33,541 nucleotides of DNA, from NCBI GenBank assembly GCA_021821885.1, contig JAKARO010000022.1, forward strand, positions 1 to 33,541, in the 5' to 3' direction. The translations under genes and the position numbers were made by a program. The DNA is from Pseudomonadota bacterium (GTDB lineage Bacteria > Pseudomonadota > Gammaproteobacteria > Acidithiobacillales > Acidithiobacillaceae). Shown in pieces: positions 27,100 through 33,541 of this stretch. The notes under the pieces were generated by a model. That model was not told the DNA's origin. It made no database searches and saw only the letters and a program-made list of their open reading frames with translations. The first letter of the stretch is position 1, and the number at the start of each line of letters is the position of its first letter.

Positions 27100-27957
27100 A
27101 TGAACGATTTGGCGGTCATGAACAGGGATCTGGCCAGTGTAGACGGAATGTCCGCCTACCTGCGATTTGTCAACGCACAGCCACTACTGGGTGCGGAAGA
27201 GGAGCAGGACCTGGCCAGACAGCTGCGGGAGAACGGGGATGTGGAGGCAGCAAAGCAGCTGGTGCTGAGCCACCTCCGTTTTGTGGTCCGTGTGGCACGG
27301 GCCTATCGGGGGTATGGTCTTCCCGAGGCAGACCTGATCCAGGAAGGGAATATCGGGCTGATGAAGGCAGTCCGGCGTTTTGATCCGGAACATGGCGTGC
27401 GTCTCGTATCTTTTGCGGTGCACTGGATCAAGGCCGAAATGCACGAATTCATCCTGCGCAACTGGCGGATCGTCAAGGTGGCGACTACCAAGGCGCAGCG
27501 GAAGCTGTTTTTTAACCTGCGTTCCAGCAGGACGGAAACGGGATGGATGGACCAGGAGGAGAGTGCCGCCATTGCCCGTGATCTCGGGGTGAGCAAGGAA
27601 GCTGTCCTGGAAATGGAAGGCCGCATGGCGGGATACGACTATTCTCTCGACTATGATGCGGGGGATGAGGAAGGTCACGGCCGGACCTTTGAGCTGGAGG
27701 ACCCCTCGGTTTCTTCTGTCGACCAGTTCATTGACCGGGACTGGGACCAGCACCGTCAGGAAGGCTTGCGCACGGCTCTGGCCGCCCTTCCGGCACGGGA
27801 CCGGTATATCATTGAGCACCGGTGGCTCAGTGAGGAGCCCAAAACCCTGCAGGCGCTGGGAGATGAACTGGGAGTATCTGCGGAGCGTGTCCGCCAGCTG
27901 GAAAAAAGCGGGATCGGCAAGCTGCGGCAGCACCTGCTGGAGCAGCCACAGGCCTGA
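27100..27957 (+). CDS. rpoH: RNA polymerase sigma-32 (heat-shock sigma factor)
   Basis: The product is 285 residues. Region 2 carries DLIQEGNIGLMKAVRRFDP and VSFAVHWIKAEMHEFILRNW. The RpoH-specific box QRKLFFNLRSSR follows, and region 4.2 is LGVSAERVRQLEKSGIGKLR. It directs transcription of chaperone and protease genes such as the hslVU pair that converges with it here. The start MNDLAVMNRDLAS has a strong GGAGG site; an upstream in-frame ATG (27079) lacks one. The 110-nt gap from ftsX holds a sigma-32-type promoter and inverted repeats, for example CCAGGA/TTCCTGG at 27016-27037. It is the last gene of ftsYEX-rpoH. Confidence 0.97.
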   Translation: MNDLAVMNRDLASVDGMSAYLRFVNAQPLLGAEEEQDLARQLRENGDVEAAKQLVLSHLRFVVRVARAYRGYGLPEADLIQEGNIGLMKAVRRFDPEHGVRLVSFAVHWIKAEMHEFILRNWRIVKVATTKAQRKLFFNLRSSRTETGWMDQEESAAIARDLGVSKEAVLEMEGRMAGYDYSLDYDAGDEEGHGRTFELEDPSVSSVDQFIDRDWDQHRQEGLRTALAALPARDRYIIEHRWLSEEPKTLQALGDELGVSAERVRQLEKSGIGKLRQHLLEQPQA

Positions 27958-28061
27958 TCCGGCAAGGGGTTTTCCGGGCCCGCAGCTGTGCTCCGGCTTG
28001 TCTGGATGGCGCTGAAGGTCCTCTGTGCCCTGCTGGAGGACCGGAGTCGAAGGGCAGCCCC

Positions 28062-29396
28062 CTAGAGGATGTAGCGGGACAGGTCCTCATCCGCCGCCAG
28101 ATCTCCCAGGCGTGCATTGACGTATCTGGCGTCGATCCCGATATGGTGGCCAGGGCAGTCCGGGGCCTCGAATGCAACGTCTTCCAGAAGCCGTTCCATA
28201 ATGGTGTGCAGGCGGCGCGCGCCGATGTTCTCGATGCGTTCGTTTACCTGCTGGGCGACCTCGGCGATACGGCGGACCCCATCCTCCGTAAAGTGCAGTT
28301 CAACGCCATCCGCCGCCAGAAGCGCACTGTACTGCCGTACGAGAGCGTTTTCCGGCTCCCGGAGGATACGTTCCAGATCGGCTGCCTGTAGCGGCTGCAG
28401 CTCGACACGGATGGGCAGGCGGCCCTGCAGTTCTGGAATCAGGTCCGAAGGCCTGCTGAGATGGAACGCCCCTGAGGCAATGAAAAGGATATGGTCGGTC
28501 TGGACTACCCCATAGCGGGTGCTGACACTGGAGCCCTCCACGAGCGGCAGAAGGTCCCGCTGTACGCCCTCCCTGGAGATGTCGGGTCCTCCCTGGCCGC
28601 TGCCGCTCCGCGGAGTAACCTTGTCAATTTCGTCAATGAAAACGATTCCGTTGGCCTGGAGCCGTTCCATGGCCATTGTGCGGACCTCATCTTCATTGAC
28701 CAGCCGGCCGGCCTCCTCTTCCTGCAGAAGGTTCCGGGCCTCAGCTATGGTGACCTTCCGGCCTGTGGTTTTCTGGGGGCCTCCCATGCTGCCGAAAAGA
28801 TCCCGCAGCTGGGCGCTCATTTCTTCCATCCCGGGAGGGGTCATGATTTCAATGTTCGGTTTGGGGGAAGACAGCTGGATTTCGATTTCCTGCTGGTCCA
28901 TCCGGCCTTCCCGCAGCATTTTGCGGAATTTCTGCCGGGTTCCCTCATTTTCCCGGGGGAGCGTACTGTCCTTTGGCCCGGGGAGCAGTATGTCCAGGAT
29001 GCGTTCCTCTGCCAGTTCCTCCGCCTGCTGGCGGTGGGCCTGCTGCCGTTCCGTCCGTACCATGTTCACGGCAATTTCGGCGAGATCCCGGATGATGGAT
29101 TCCACATCCTTGCCCACATACCCGACTTCAGTGAATTTGGTGGCCTCTACCTTGATAAAGGGGGCATGGGCCATCTGGGCAAGGCGACGGGCAATTTCTG
29201 TTTTTCCAACCCCGGTGGGTCCGATCATCAGGATGTTCTTGGGGGTGATTTCCTGGTGCAGGGGCGGGGGAACCTGGGCCCGCCGCCAGCGGTTGCGCAG
29301 TGCGACCGCTACCGCCCGTTTCGCTTCGGCCTGACCGATAATGTACTTGTCCAGCTCCTGGACGATTTCCCTCGGTGTCATGTGACTCATGTTCAT
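28062..29396 (-). CDS. hslU: HslU, ATPase subunit of the HslVU protease
   Basis: The product is 444 residues from the ATG at 29396 ([19 protein letters not shown]). That ATG overlaps the hslV stop as ATGA; ATGs at 29390 and 29381 are alternatives. It is an AAA+ unfoldase with Walker [10 protein letters not shown], pore loop GYVG, Walker [10 protein letters not shown], sensor region [20 protein letters not shown], and the C-terminal tail SRYIL that inserts into HslV to activate it. The I-domain is in the middle (about 110-240). It unfolds substrates for HslV. It converges with rpoH, which is expected to control it. Confidence 0.97.
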   Translation of the reverse strand: MNMSHMTPREIVQELDKYIIGQAEAKRAVAVALRNRWRRAQVPPPLHQEITPKNILMIGPTGVGKTEIARRLAQMAHAPFIKVEATKFTEVGYVGKDVESIIRDLAEIAVNMVRTERQQAHRQQAEELAEERILDILLPGPKDSTLPRENEGTRQKFRKMLREGRMDQQEIEIQLSSPKPNIEIMTPPGMEEMSAQLRDLFGSMGGPQKTTGRKVTIAEARNLLQEEEAGRLVNEDEVRTMAMERLQANGIVFIDEIDKVTPRSGSGQGGPDISREGVQRDLLPLVEGSSVSTRYGVVQTDHILFIASGAFHLSRPSDLIPELQGRLPIRVELQPLQAADLERILREPENALVRQYSALLAADGVELHFTEDGVRRIAEVAQQVNERIENIGARRLHTIMERLLEDVAFEAPDCPGHHIGIDARYVNARLGDLAADEDLSRYIL

Positions 29397-29935
29397 GCCA
29401 GTTCTTCCAGGGTGCGATAGTGGTTGGTATAGATGCAGATATCGCCAGCGATATCCAGCGCGTGCCCGACAATCTGCCGGGGTGCGAGATCGCCGTGTTC
29501 CAGGAGGGCCCGGGCAGCGGCCATGGCATAGGGGCCCCCCGAACCAATGGCAAGGATGCCATGCTCGGGTTCCAGCACATCGCCCTGTCCCGTAATAATG
29601 AGACTCTGGTGCCGGTCCGCGACTGCCAGCATGGCTTCCAGACGCCTCAGAATCCGGTCGGTCCGCCACTCCTTGGCCAGTTCCACGGCCGCCTTGGCCA
29701 GCTGCCCGGGATGGGCTTTCAGTTTGCCTTCAAAACGCTCCAGAAGGGTAAAGGCATCGGCTGTGGCGCCGGCAAATCCGGCCAGAACCCCGGCGTCCAG
29801 ATGCCGTACTTTGCGGGCATTGCCCTTCATCACGGTGTTGCCCAGCGTGACCTGTCCATCCCCGCCCATGGCCACGGTGCTGCCGCGGCGAACGGAGAGA
29901 ATGGTGGTGCCATGCATGGTCTGGGATTCATTCAT
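29393..29935 (-). CDS. hslV: HslV, peptidase subunit of the HslVU protease
   Basis: The product is 180 residues, a proteasome-beta-type peptidase. The N-terminal sequence [17 protein letters not shown] places the catalytic Thr after MHG, so the first residues must be removed to expose it. [26 protein letters not shown] and [14 protein letters not shown] are conserved family blocks. It overlaps xerC by 4 nt and hslU by 3 nt. A precursor of more than one residue before the catalytic Thr implies a processing step. Confidence 0.97.
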   Translation of the reverse strand: MNESQTMHGTTILSVRRGSTVAMGGDGQVTLGNTVMKGNARKVRHLDAGVLAGFAGATADAFTLLERFEGKLKAHPGQLAKAAVELAKEWRTDRILRRLEAMLAVADRHQSLIITGQGDVLEPEHGILAIGSGGPYAMAAARALLEHGDLAPRQIVGHALDIAGDICIYTNHYRTLEELA

Positions 29936-30873
29936 TGGGGATCCTTTCCGTCTCCGGGATTCCGGCCGTGGGCACGCGGGTGGCTGCGGTCATAGACCTG
30001 GGCCAGATGCTGGTAATCCAGATGGGTATAGATGGCGGTGGTATCAATATGTGCGTGCCCCAGAAATTCCTGCACGGCCCGGAGATCACCCGAAGACTGG
30101 AGCAGGTGGCTGGCAGCACTGTGCCGCAGGGTATGGGGATGGAGATGGCGGGAAAGCCTTGTGGATCCGGCTTTTTCTACCAGGAGCTGGATGCTTCGCA
30201 CACCGAGGCGTTTTCCCTGCTGGCCAATGAACAGGGCCGTTTCTCCATCCCGCAGGCAGCAGGCGCGCAGGGGAAGATAGGCGGAAATCGCCTCAAGCGC
30301 AGCCTGTCCCACCGGCACGATACGCTGCCTGCTACCTTTTCCCAGAACGCGCAGCAGGCCTTCTTTCCGGTCAAGGCCGTCAAGGTCTGTCCCCGCCAGT
30401 TCCGACACCCGGAGGGCACTGGAATAGAGCAGCTCCAGAATGGCCTGGTCCCGCCGTTCCCGAAAGCGTGACGGCTCCGTTTCCCCGTAGGGTTCCCCGG
30501 GCGGGGGTTCCATGAGCTGGCGGGCCTGGTCCACGGTCAGCCAGTCTGGCAGATACTGGTCGGCCCTGGGCATGGGCATGCCACGGCTGGGATCGGAAAG
30601 CCCCGGATGGTCATGGCGGAGCCAGCGGTACAGGGCCCGCAGCGCGGCAAAGCGGCGGCGAAGACTGCTCACCGCTACACCGCGGCTGCGTTCCTGAACG
30701 AGAAAATGGCGTACACAGGCCGGGTCCACTTCCTCAATCTGCAGCCGGCCCTGCTGCAGGAGAAACGCCTTCCAGCGCCTGAGGTCTTCTGCATAGGCCC
30801 GTGCCGAAGCCCGGGCTACCCGCCCGGGCAGAATGGCGAGAAAGGCATCGATAAGGGCTGCGGTTGCGGGCAT
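29932..30873 (-). CDS. xerC: Tyrosine recombinase XerC
   Basis: The product is 313 residues. With XerD it resolves chromosome dimers at dif. The catalytic set is complete: Arg155 ([11 protein letters not shown]), Lys179 (GKGSRQR), His247 and Arg250 ([12 protein letters not shown]), His273 (LGHAHI) and the nucleophile Tyr282. The N-terminal SAM-like domain occupies about residues 1-90. Its position after dapF and DUF484 is the classic proteobacterial xerC location, which supports XerC over XerD or a phage integrase. The following hslVU resembles the xerC-hslV-hslU order of Bacillus. Confidence 0.96.
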   Translation of the reverse strand: MPATAALIDAFLAILPGRVARASARAYAEDLRRWKAFLLQQGRLQIEEVDPACVRHFLVQERSRGVAVSSLRRRFAALRALYRWLRHDHPGLSDPSRGMPMPRADQYLPDWLTVDQARQLMEPPPGEPYGETEPSRFRERRDQAILELLYSSALRVSELAGTDLDGLDRKEGLLRVLGKGSRQRIVPVGQAALEAISAYLPLRACCLRDGETALFIGQQGKRLGVRSIQLLVEKAGSTRLSRHLHPHTLRHSAASHLLQSSGDLRAVQEFLGHAHIDTTAIYTHLDYQHLAQVYDRSHPRAHGRNPGDGKDPQ

Positions 30874-30876
30874 GGA

Positions 30877-31548
30877 TCAGGAAAGGCAGCGTTCCAGTGC
30901 CGTGCTGGCCAGACAGGCAATCTGGTCCAGGAGATCGGTGCCTGCTCCGGGGACATATCGTTCCGGATCCCGGCTTGCGAGTACGATGGCTCCGAGAAGG
31001 TGCTGCCCCTCCAGTGGAATGAGGGCAAAGGAGTGCAGTTCCCCGGGAGGGGTATCCGGGAACAGCTGCTGGCGTACCCCCGCTGAGGGGGTAATGCCTG
31101 TGGCTGCTCCGGAGTTCCCGCCGCGCAGCTCTTCCAGCGTGGCTGCCGGAACCGTTCGCACCCGTGGCAGGGGGGCTGCCGAATGGACCGTGACCAGGGC
31201 TATGGCCTCGACCTGGAACCCCCCCCTGAGCTGGTCCAGGATCGCGGACACGGTTCCGGAACAGTCCCGGGCCGCGAGCAGGGCTGTGGCAAGGTTGCCG
31301 AGGTGCGACGCGAGCAGGGCATTCTGCTGGGCAGTTTCCAGGAGGAGAGCAATGCGGTTCTGGAGCGTGTTCCGCTCCTGGCGGAGTGTCTGAACCTGCC
31401 TCTCCAGCAGGGAGCTGGCAGCGCCAAGACCCAGATGGGGCAGGGTCAGTTCCTGCAGGAGTTCCTGTTCGTGAAACAGGAAGTCCGGGTTTGCCCTCAG
31501 AAAGCCGCGCAGCTCTTCTGCGAGATTCGTTCCCTCTTCGCTACCCAT
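30877..31548 (-). CDS. DUF484 family (GAF-like) protein
   Basis: The product is 223 residues. The N-terminal helix block VAxFLRxNPDFL-type (here LRGFLRANPDFLFHEQELL) is the hallmark of DUF484. It is followed by a coiled-coil segment (LLERQVQTLRQERNTLQNRI) and a GAF-like domain with FALIPLEGQHLLGAIVLASR. The function is unknown; the family is almost always encoded beside xerC. It begins 3 nt after the 58-residue ORF and ends 3 nt before xerC, so it is clearly in the same operon. Confidence 0.93.
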   Translation of the reverse strand: MGSEEGTNLAEELRGFLRANPDFLFHEQELLQELTLPHLGLGAASSLLERQVQTLRQERNTLQNRIALLLETAQQNALLASHLGNLATALLAARDCSGTVSAILDQLRGGFQVEAIALVTVHSAAPLPRVRTVPAATLEELRGGNSGAATGITPSAGVRQQLFPDTPPGELHSFALIPLEGQHLLGAIVLASRDPERYVPGAGTDLLDQIACLASTALERCLS

Positions 31549-31551
31549 GCC

Positions 31552-31728
31552 CTAGTCATCCTCCCAGTGGGCTTCTGCATAATGCTCTGTTCCGGCATGA
31601 ATTTCCAGACGGGCCAGCAGCCGGGCCAGCAGTTCGCCTTCCCCGTCTTCCAGTTTTTTCAGGAAAGCAATTTCCGCTTCCGCTGCCTGCAGGTTTCTGG
31701 CTATGGCTCTCAGGGTTTCCTCACGCAT
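31552..31728 (-). CDS. 58-residue small acidic helical protein between dapF and DUF484
   Basis: A complete ORF begins at ATG 31728 with GGAGG 7 nt upstream and ends at TAG 31552. The product begins MREETLRAIARNLQAAEAEI and ends HYAEAHWEDD. Most of it is predicted amphipathic helix with heptad-like leucines (LLARLLARLEI). It has no signal peptide or lipobox and is acidic. The start overlaps the dapF stop by 8 nt and 3 nt separate its stop from the DUF484 start, so it is embedded in the operon. I do not recognise the family. The strong ribosome site and tight spacing argue that it is real. Confidence 0.75.
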   Translation of the reverse strand: MREETLRAIARNLQAAEAEIAFLKKLEDGEGELLARLLARLEIHAGTEHYAEAHWEDD

Positions 31729-32605
31729 CCTGGTTCCTCCTTCCGGTATCTGCCCAGATCCCGTCGAAAACCACCCGGGCCGGGCCTGTCATGTGAAGAT
31801 GTGTGCCGGGGCCTTCCCAGCAGATTTCCAGATCGCCGCCAGGAAGGCTGACAGTGGTGCGGGGCCCAAGGAGTCCCCACTGCCGTCCAGCCACCATGGC
31901 CGCGCAGGCATTGCTGCCGCAGGCAAGTGTTTCTCCGGTCCCCCGTTCCCAGGTGCGCAGGCGCAGATGGCCGGAATCCAGAATTTCCAGAAAACCGACA
32001 TTGCACCGTTCGGGAAAATCGGCATGGTGCTCAAGCCGGGGTCCCAACTGTTCCACCGGTGCGCGTTCTACGCTATCCACAAGCAGGAGGGCATGGGGGT
32101 TGCCCATGCCGACAGCGGCAATTTCCATTTTCCGGCCGTCGACTTCCAGGGGGTATCGGGTTTTGGATTCCGGGGCGCGGAACGGGATTGCAGGCGGATC
32201 CAGATGGGGAATGCCCATGTCCACTTCCACCAGTCCGCTTTCCAGAATATGCAGGACCATCTGTCCGGCCGCTGTTTCGACCCGGATGGTATTTTTGTCC
32301 GCCAGTCCGGCACGGCGCACGAACACCGCAAAGCAGCGGGCGCCGTTGCCGCACTGGGCGACTTCGCTGCCATCCGCATTAAAAATCCGGTAACGGAAAT
32401 CACAGCCGGGATCGCGGGCTGCCTCGACCAGCAGGATCTGGTCGCACCCGACACCGTAATGGCGGTCGGCAATACGCCGGCAGTCCTCGGGACGGAGGCG
32501 GAACGGCTGCCGTACACCGTCGAGAACCACAAAATCGTTGCCCAGCCCCTCCATTTTGGTGAAAGACCACTGGCGGGGCGTGGATCCTGGATTGGGGGTG
32601 TCCAT
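31721..32605 (-). CDS. dapF: Diaminopimelate epimerase
   Basis: The product is 294 residues. It converts LL- to meso-diaminopimelate for lysine and peptidoglycan. The two catalytic cysteines are Cys85 (QCGNGARC) and Cys229 (ETLACGSNACA), the acid/base pair of this cofactor-free racemase. The N-terminus SFTKMEGLGNDFVVLDG matches the family but is preceded by about 12 extra polar residues. The ATG at 32605 has only a distant GGAGG (about 17 nt). A promoter with an internal palindrome lies about 110 nt upstream. It is the first gene of dapF-small ORF-DUF484-xerC-hslV-hslU. Confidence 0.97.
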   Translation of the reverse strand: MDTPNPGSTPRQWSFTKMEGLGNDFVVLDGVRQPFRLRPEDCRRIADRHYGVGCDQILLVEAARDPGCDFRYRIFNADGSEVAQCGNGARCFAVFVRRAGLADKNTIRVETAAGQMVLHILESGLVEVDMGIPHLDPPAIPFRAPESKTRYPLEVDGRKMEIAAVGMGNPHALLLVDSVERAPVEQLGPRLEHHADFPERCNVGFLEILDSGHLRLRTWERGTGETLACGSNACAAMVAGRQWGLLGPRTTVSLPGGDLEICWEGPGTHLHMTGPARVVFDGIWADTGRRNQDA

Positions 32606-32709
32606 GCTCTGCAGTCTACCAGCCTCCCGGGAAGCTGCACAGCACAGTCCAGCCTGCCCTGCCAGATGTTTCTGGATAGCGGTTCTTGACGCAGGGTGAA
32701 GGCCACCGT

Positions 32710-32738
32710 ATTTTATACCGACCGGGCGGTATGGTCAG
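32710..32738 (-). promoter_or_regulatory. dapF operon promoter with palindromic operator in its spacer
   Basis: On the minus strand, CTGACC (32738-32733) and TAAAAT (32715-32710, 5/6) are 17 nt apart. The spacer region (32715-32732) reads ATACCGACCGGGCGGTAT on the plus strand, an 18-bp palindrome with one mismatched pair. The sequence resembles operators of TetR-family repressors such as NemR, placed to block both promoter elements. No TetR gene is in the window. Confidence 0.5.
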
Positions 32739-32785
32739 ATGCCGGGGCGCTGTCTCGGGGGGTGGCACGGGAGATTTGAGGGATG

Positions 32786-32824
32786 CTTTTCCGTAGCGGA
32801 AAAGTTTCCATTCCGGATCCGGAA
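32786..32824. repeat. Two adjacent inverted repeats downstream of tRNA-Gln(CUG)
   Basis: CTTTTCC-GTAGC-GGAAAAG (32786-32804) and the perfect 14-bp palindrome TTCCGGATCCGGAA (32811-32824) lie just after the tRNA 3' end. Neither is followed by a U-tract on the minus strand. They may help end or process the tRNA transcript. Confidence 0.4.
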
Positions 32825-32829
32825 GGAGG

Positions 32830-32903
32830 TGGCTGGGGGACGTGGATTCGAACCACGGTTAGCGGAGTCAGAGTCCGCTGTCCTACCGCTAGACGATCCC
32901 CCA
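32830..32903 (-). tRNA. glnV: tRNA-Gln (anticodon CUG), tRNA-Glu-like body
   Basis: This is a 74-nt cloverleaf with encoded CCA. The acceptor TGGGGGA pairs with TCCCCCA, the anticodon stem GCGGA/TCCGC encloses loop CTCTGAC (anticodon CTG), and the T-arm is CGTGG-TTCGAAT-CCACG. The D-stem is extended (GTCT with GGAC) and the variable loop is only 4 nt (TAAC, nucleotide 47 absent). Both features are shared with tRNA-Glu and differ from tRNA-Gln(UUG) at 13496-13570. Confidence 0.95.
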
Positions 32904-32916
32904 AAAAGAGCGGCAG

Positions 32917-32946
32917 ATGATAGCCGGAGGGTGGGAATCCTGTCAA
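32917..32946 (-). promoter_or_regulatory. Promoter of tRNA-Gln(CUG)
   Basis: On the minus strand, a perfect TTGACA (32946-32941) is followed by an 18-nt spacer and TATCAT (32922-32917, 5/6). A GC-rich discriminator (CTGCCGC) and a start about 7 nt before the mature tRNA fit a stringently controlled stable-RNA promoter. Confidence 0.8.
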
Positions 32947-33015
32947 ATGCCGGGAATTTGGTGTATCAGCGCGGCGGTTTTGTGGGGGCGTTGCAAAAAA
33001 GATGTTGTGAAAATG

Positions 33016-33068
33016 TTGCAAAGACCCTGTGGCGGTGCTATAAAACGCATCGTTGTACTTTAACAACG
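33016..33068 (+). promoter_or_regulatory. Porin promoter and 5'-leader hairpin
   Basis: TTGCAA (33016-33021), a 17-nt spacer and TATAAA (33039-33044). The transcript would start near 33051, exactly where the hairpin CGTTGT-ACTTTA-ACAACG (33051-33068) begins. A hairpin at the extreme 5' end is known to stabilise abundant porin mRNAs such as ompA. GTTGCAAA occurs twice nearby (from about 32990 and at 33015). Confidence 0.6.
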
Positions 33069-33089
33069 GCTCATGAGGAGGAGCTAGTC

Positions 33090-33541
33090 ATGAAAAAGAA
33101 TCTTGTAGCTTTTGCGGTCGCGGCGGCTGTCCTGGTGCCTGGCGCCGCTTTCGCCGCCAGCAGTAACAGCGACACCGGCCCGGTCCTGTATGGCTATGCC
33201 CAGATCACGGGTGCCCAGCAGTTTGCCACGGGTCCCAGCTCGTCCAATGGCCTCATCTTTGGTGCCAACCGCATCCGCCTCGGCGTCAAGGGCGAGGCCG
33301 TCAAGGGCGTCACCTACAACATCATGGCCGGATGGGACAATGCCATCATTACCGGCAGCACAGGTTATCCTGGCGGCAATCTGCTCAACAACGGGCTCGG
33401 CAACGGCGGCAACGCCCAGATCCTGGACGCCTGGCTGAACTATGCCCCCGTGCCTTTTGCCCAGCTGGAAGCCGGCAAGTTCAAGCAGCCGGTAGGCAAT
33501 GAATACGTCGACACCGCGGGCAACGAGCTGCCGTTCATTTT
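33090..33541 (+). CDS. Outer-membrane porin, OprO/OprP-like, N-terminal part
   Basis: The gene is cut by the right edge; 150 residues are visible. AGGAGGAG lies 6 nt before the ATG. The signal peptide MKKNLVAFAVAAAVLVPGAA ends FAA, then a barrel-like alternating pattern begins (VLYGYAQITGAQQF, NRIRLGVKGEAVKGVTYNIM). The segment FAQLEAGKFKQPVGNEY resembles the G-(K/R)-FK-x-P-x-G strand of phosphate-selective porin O/P family proteins. It would be a trimeric outer-membrane channel. The strong ribosome site, good promoter and leader hairpin suggest high expression. Substrate selectivity cannot be judged from this part. Confidence 0.85.
   Translation, partial: MKKNLVAFAVAAAVLVPGAAFAASSNSDTGPVLYGYAQITGAQQFATGPSSSNGLIFGANRIRLGVKGEAVKGVTYNIMAGWDNAIITGSTGYPGGNLLNNGLGNGGNAQILDAWLNYAPVPFAQLEAGKFKQPVGNEYVDTAGNELPFI

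Noticed and set aside
32830-32903. Possible tRNA-Glu
   Set aside because: The body resembles tRNA-Glu, but the anticodon loop CTCTGAC gives CUG, which reads the glutamine codon CAG.

Overview
The window is a GC-rich (roughly 60%) bacterial chromosome segment made almost entirely of core genes. The gene content is proteobacterial: lolB, ispE next to tRNA-Gln and prs, hemA-prfA-prmC, ftsYEX-rpoH, and dapF-DUF484-xerC. It carries two tRNA-Gln isoacceptors. The CUG one has a tRNA-Glu-like body, with an augmented D-stem and a 4-nt variable loop, which is the arrangement published for Acidithiobacillus ferrooxidans. My best guess is therefore a member of the Acidithiobacillia, with moderate confidence because no database search was possible. 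I see no insertion sequences, prophage genes or CRISPR arrays.

Layout. 1-2154 (minus): pyruvate dehydrogenase genes for E1-alpha, E1-beta and the lipoyl end of E2, behind one promoter. 2323-4442 (minus): a glycine-zipper lipoprotein, a secreted Pro/Tyr/Arg-rich protein behind a very good sigma-54 promoter match, and an EAL-domain c-di-GMP phosphodiesterase whose promoter lies inside a 30-bp palindrome. 4595-6538 (minus): argC and the rplM-rpsI operon. 6723-9828 (plus): a structured leader with a terminator and a competing hairpin, pgi, and a DacA/PBP5-like protein that has lost all three catalytic motifs. 9909-11570 (minus): a CPA1 cation/proton antiporter. 11637-12240 (minus): a frameshifted relic of an OmpR-type response regulator.

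12506-16720 (minus): TPR protein, lolB, ispE, tRNA-Gln(UUG) and prs, transcribed divergently from hemA-prfA-prmC-mutM-dynamin-like GTPase (16802-22854, plus). 22845-24222 (minus): rsmD, which appears to start at CTG, then coaD and a 2[4Fe-4S] ferredoxin. 24313-27957 (plus): ftsY, ftsE, ftsX and rpoH, the last with its own heat-shock-type promoter. 28062-32605 (minus): a compact six-gene run, dapF, an unannotated 58-residue ORF, DUF484, xerC, hslV and hslU. 32830-32903 (minus): tRNA-Gln(CUG). 33090-end (plus): the start of an outer-membrane porin.

The genes cover central carbon entry (pdh, pgi), amino-acid and cofactor synthesis (argC, dapF, hemA, coaD, ispE, prs), translation (rpsI, rplM, prfA, prmC, rsmD, two tRNAs), envelope and division (lolB, ftsEX, ftsY, porin, PBP5-like protein) and stress proteolysis (rpoH, hslVU). 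Many junctions are 4-nt ATGA-type overlaps, so translational coupling is likely. The less ordinary signals are the degenerate PBP5 homologue, the response-regulator relic, several promoter/operator structures (sigma-54, sigma-32, and two palindromes placed inside promoter spacers), the pgi leader, the CTG start of rsmD and the short ORF after dapF.
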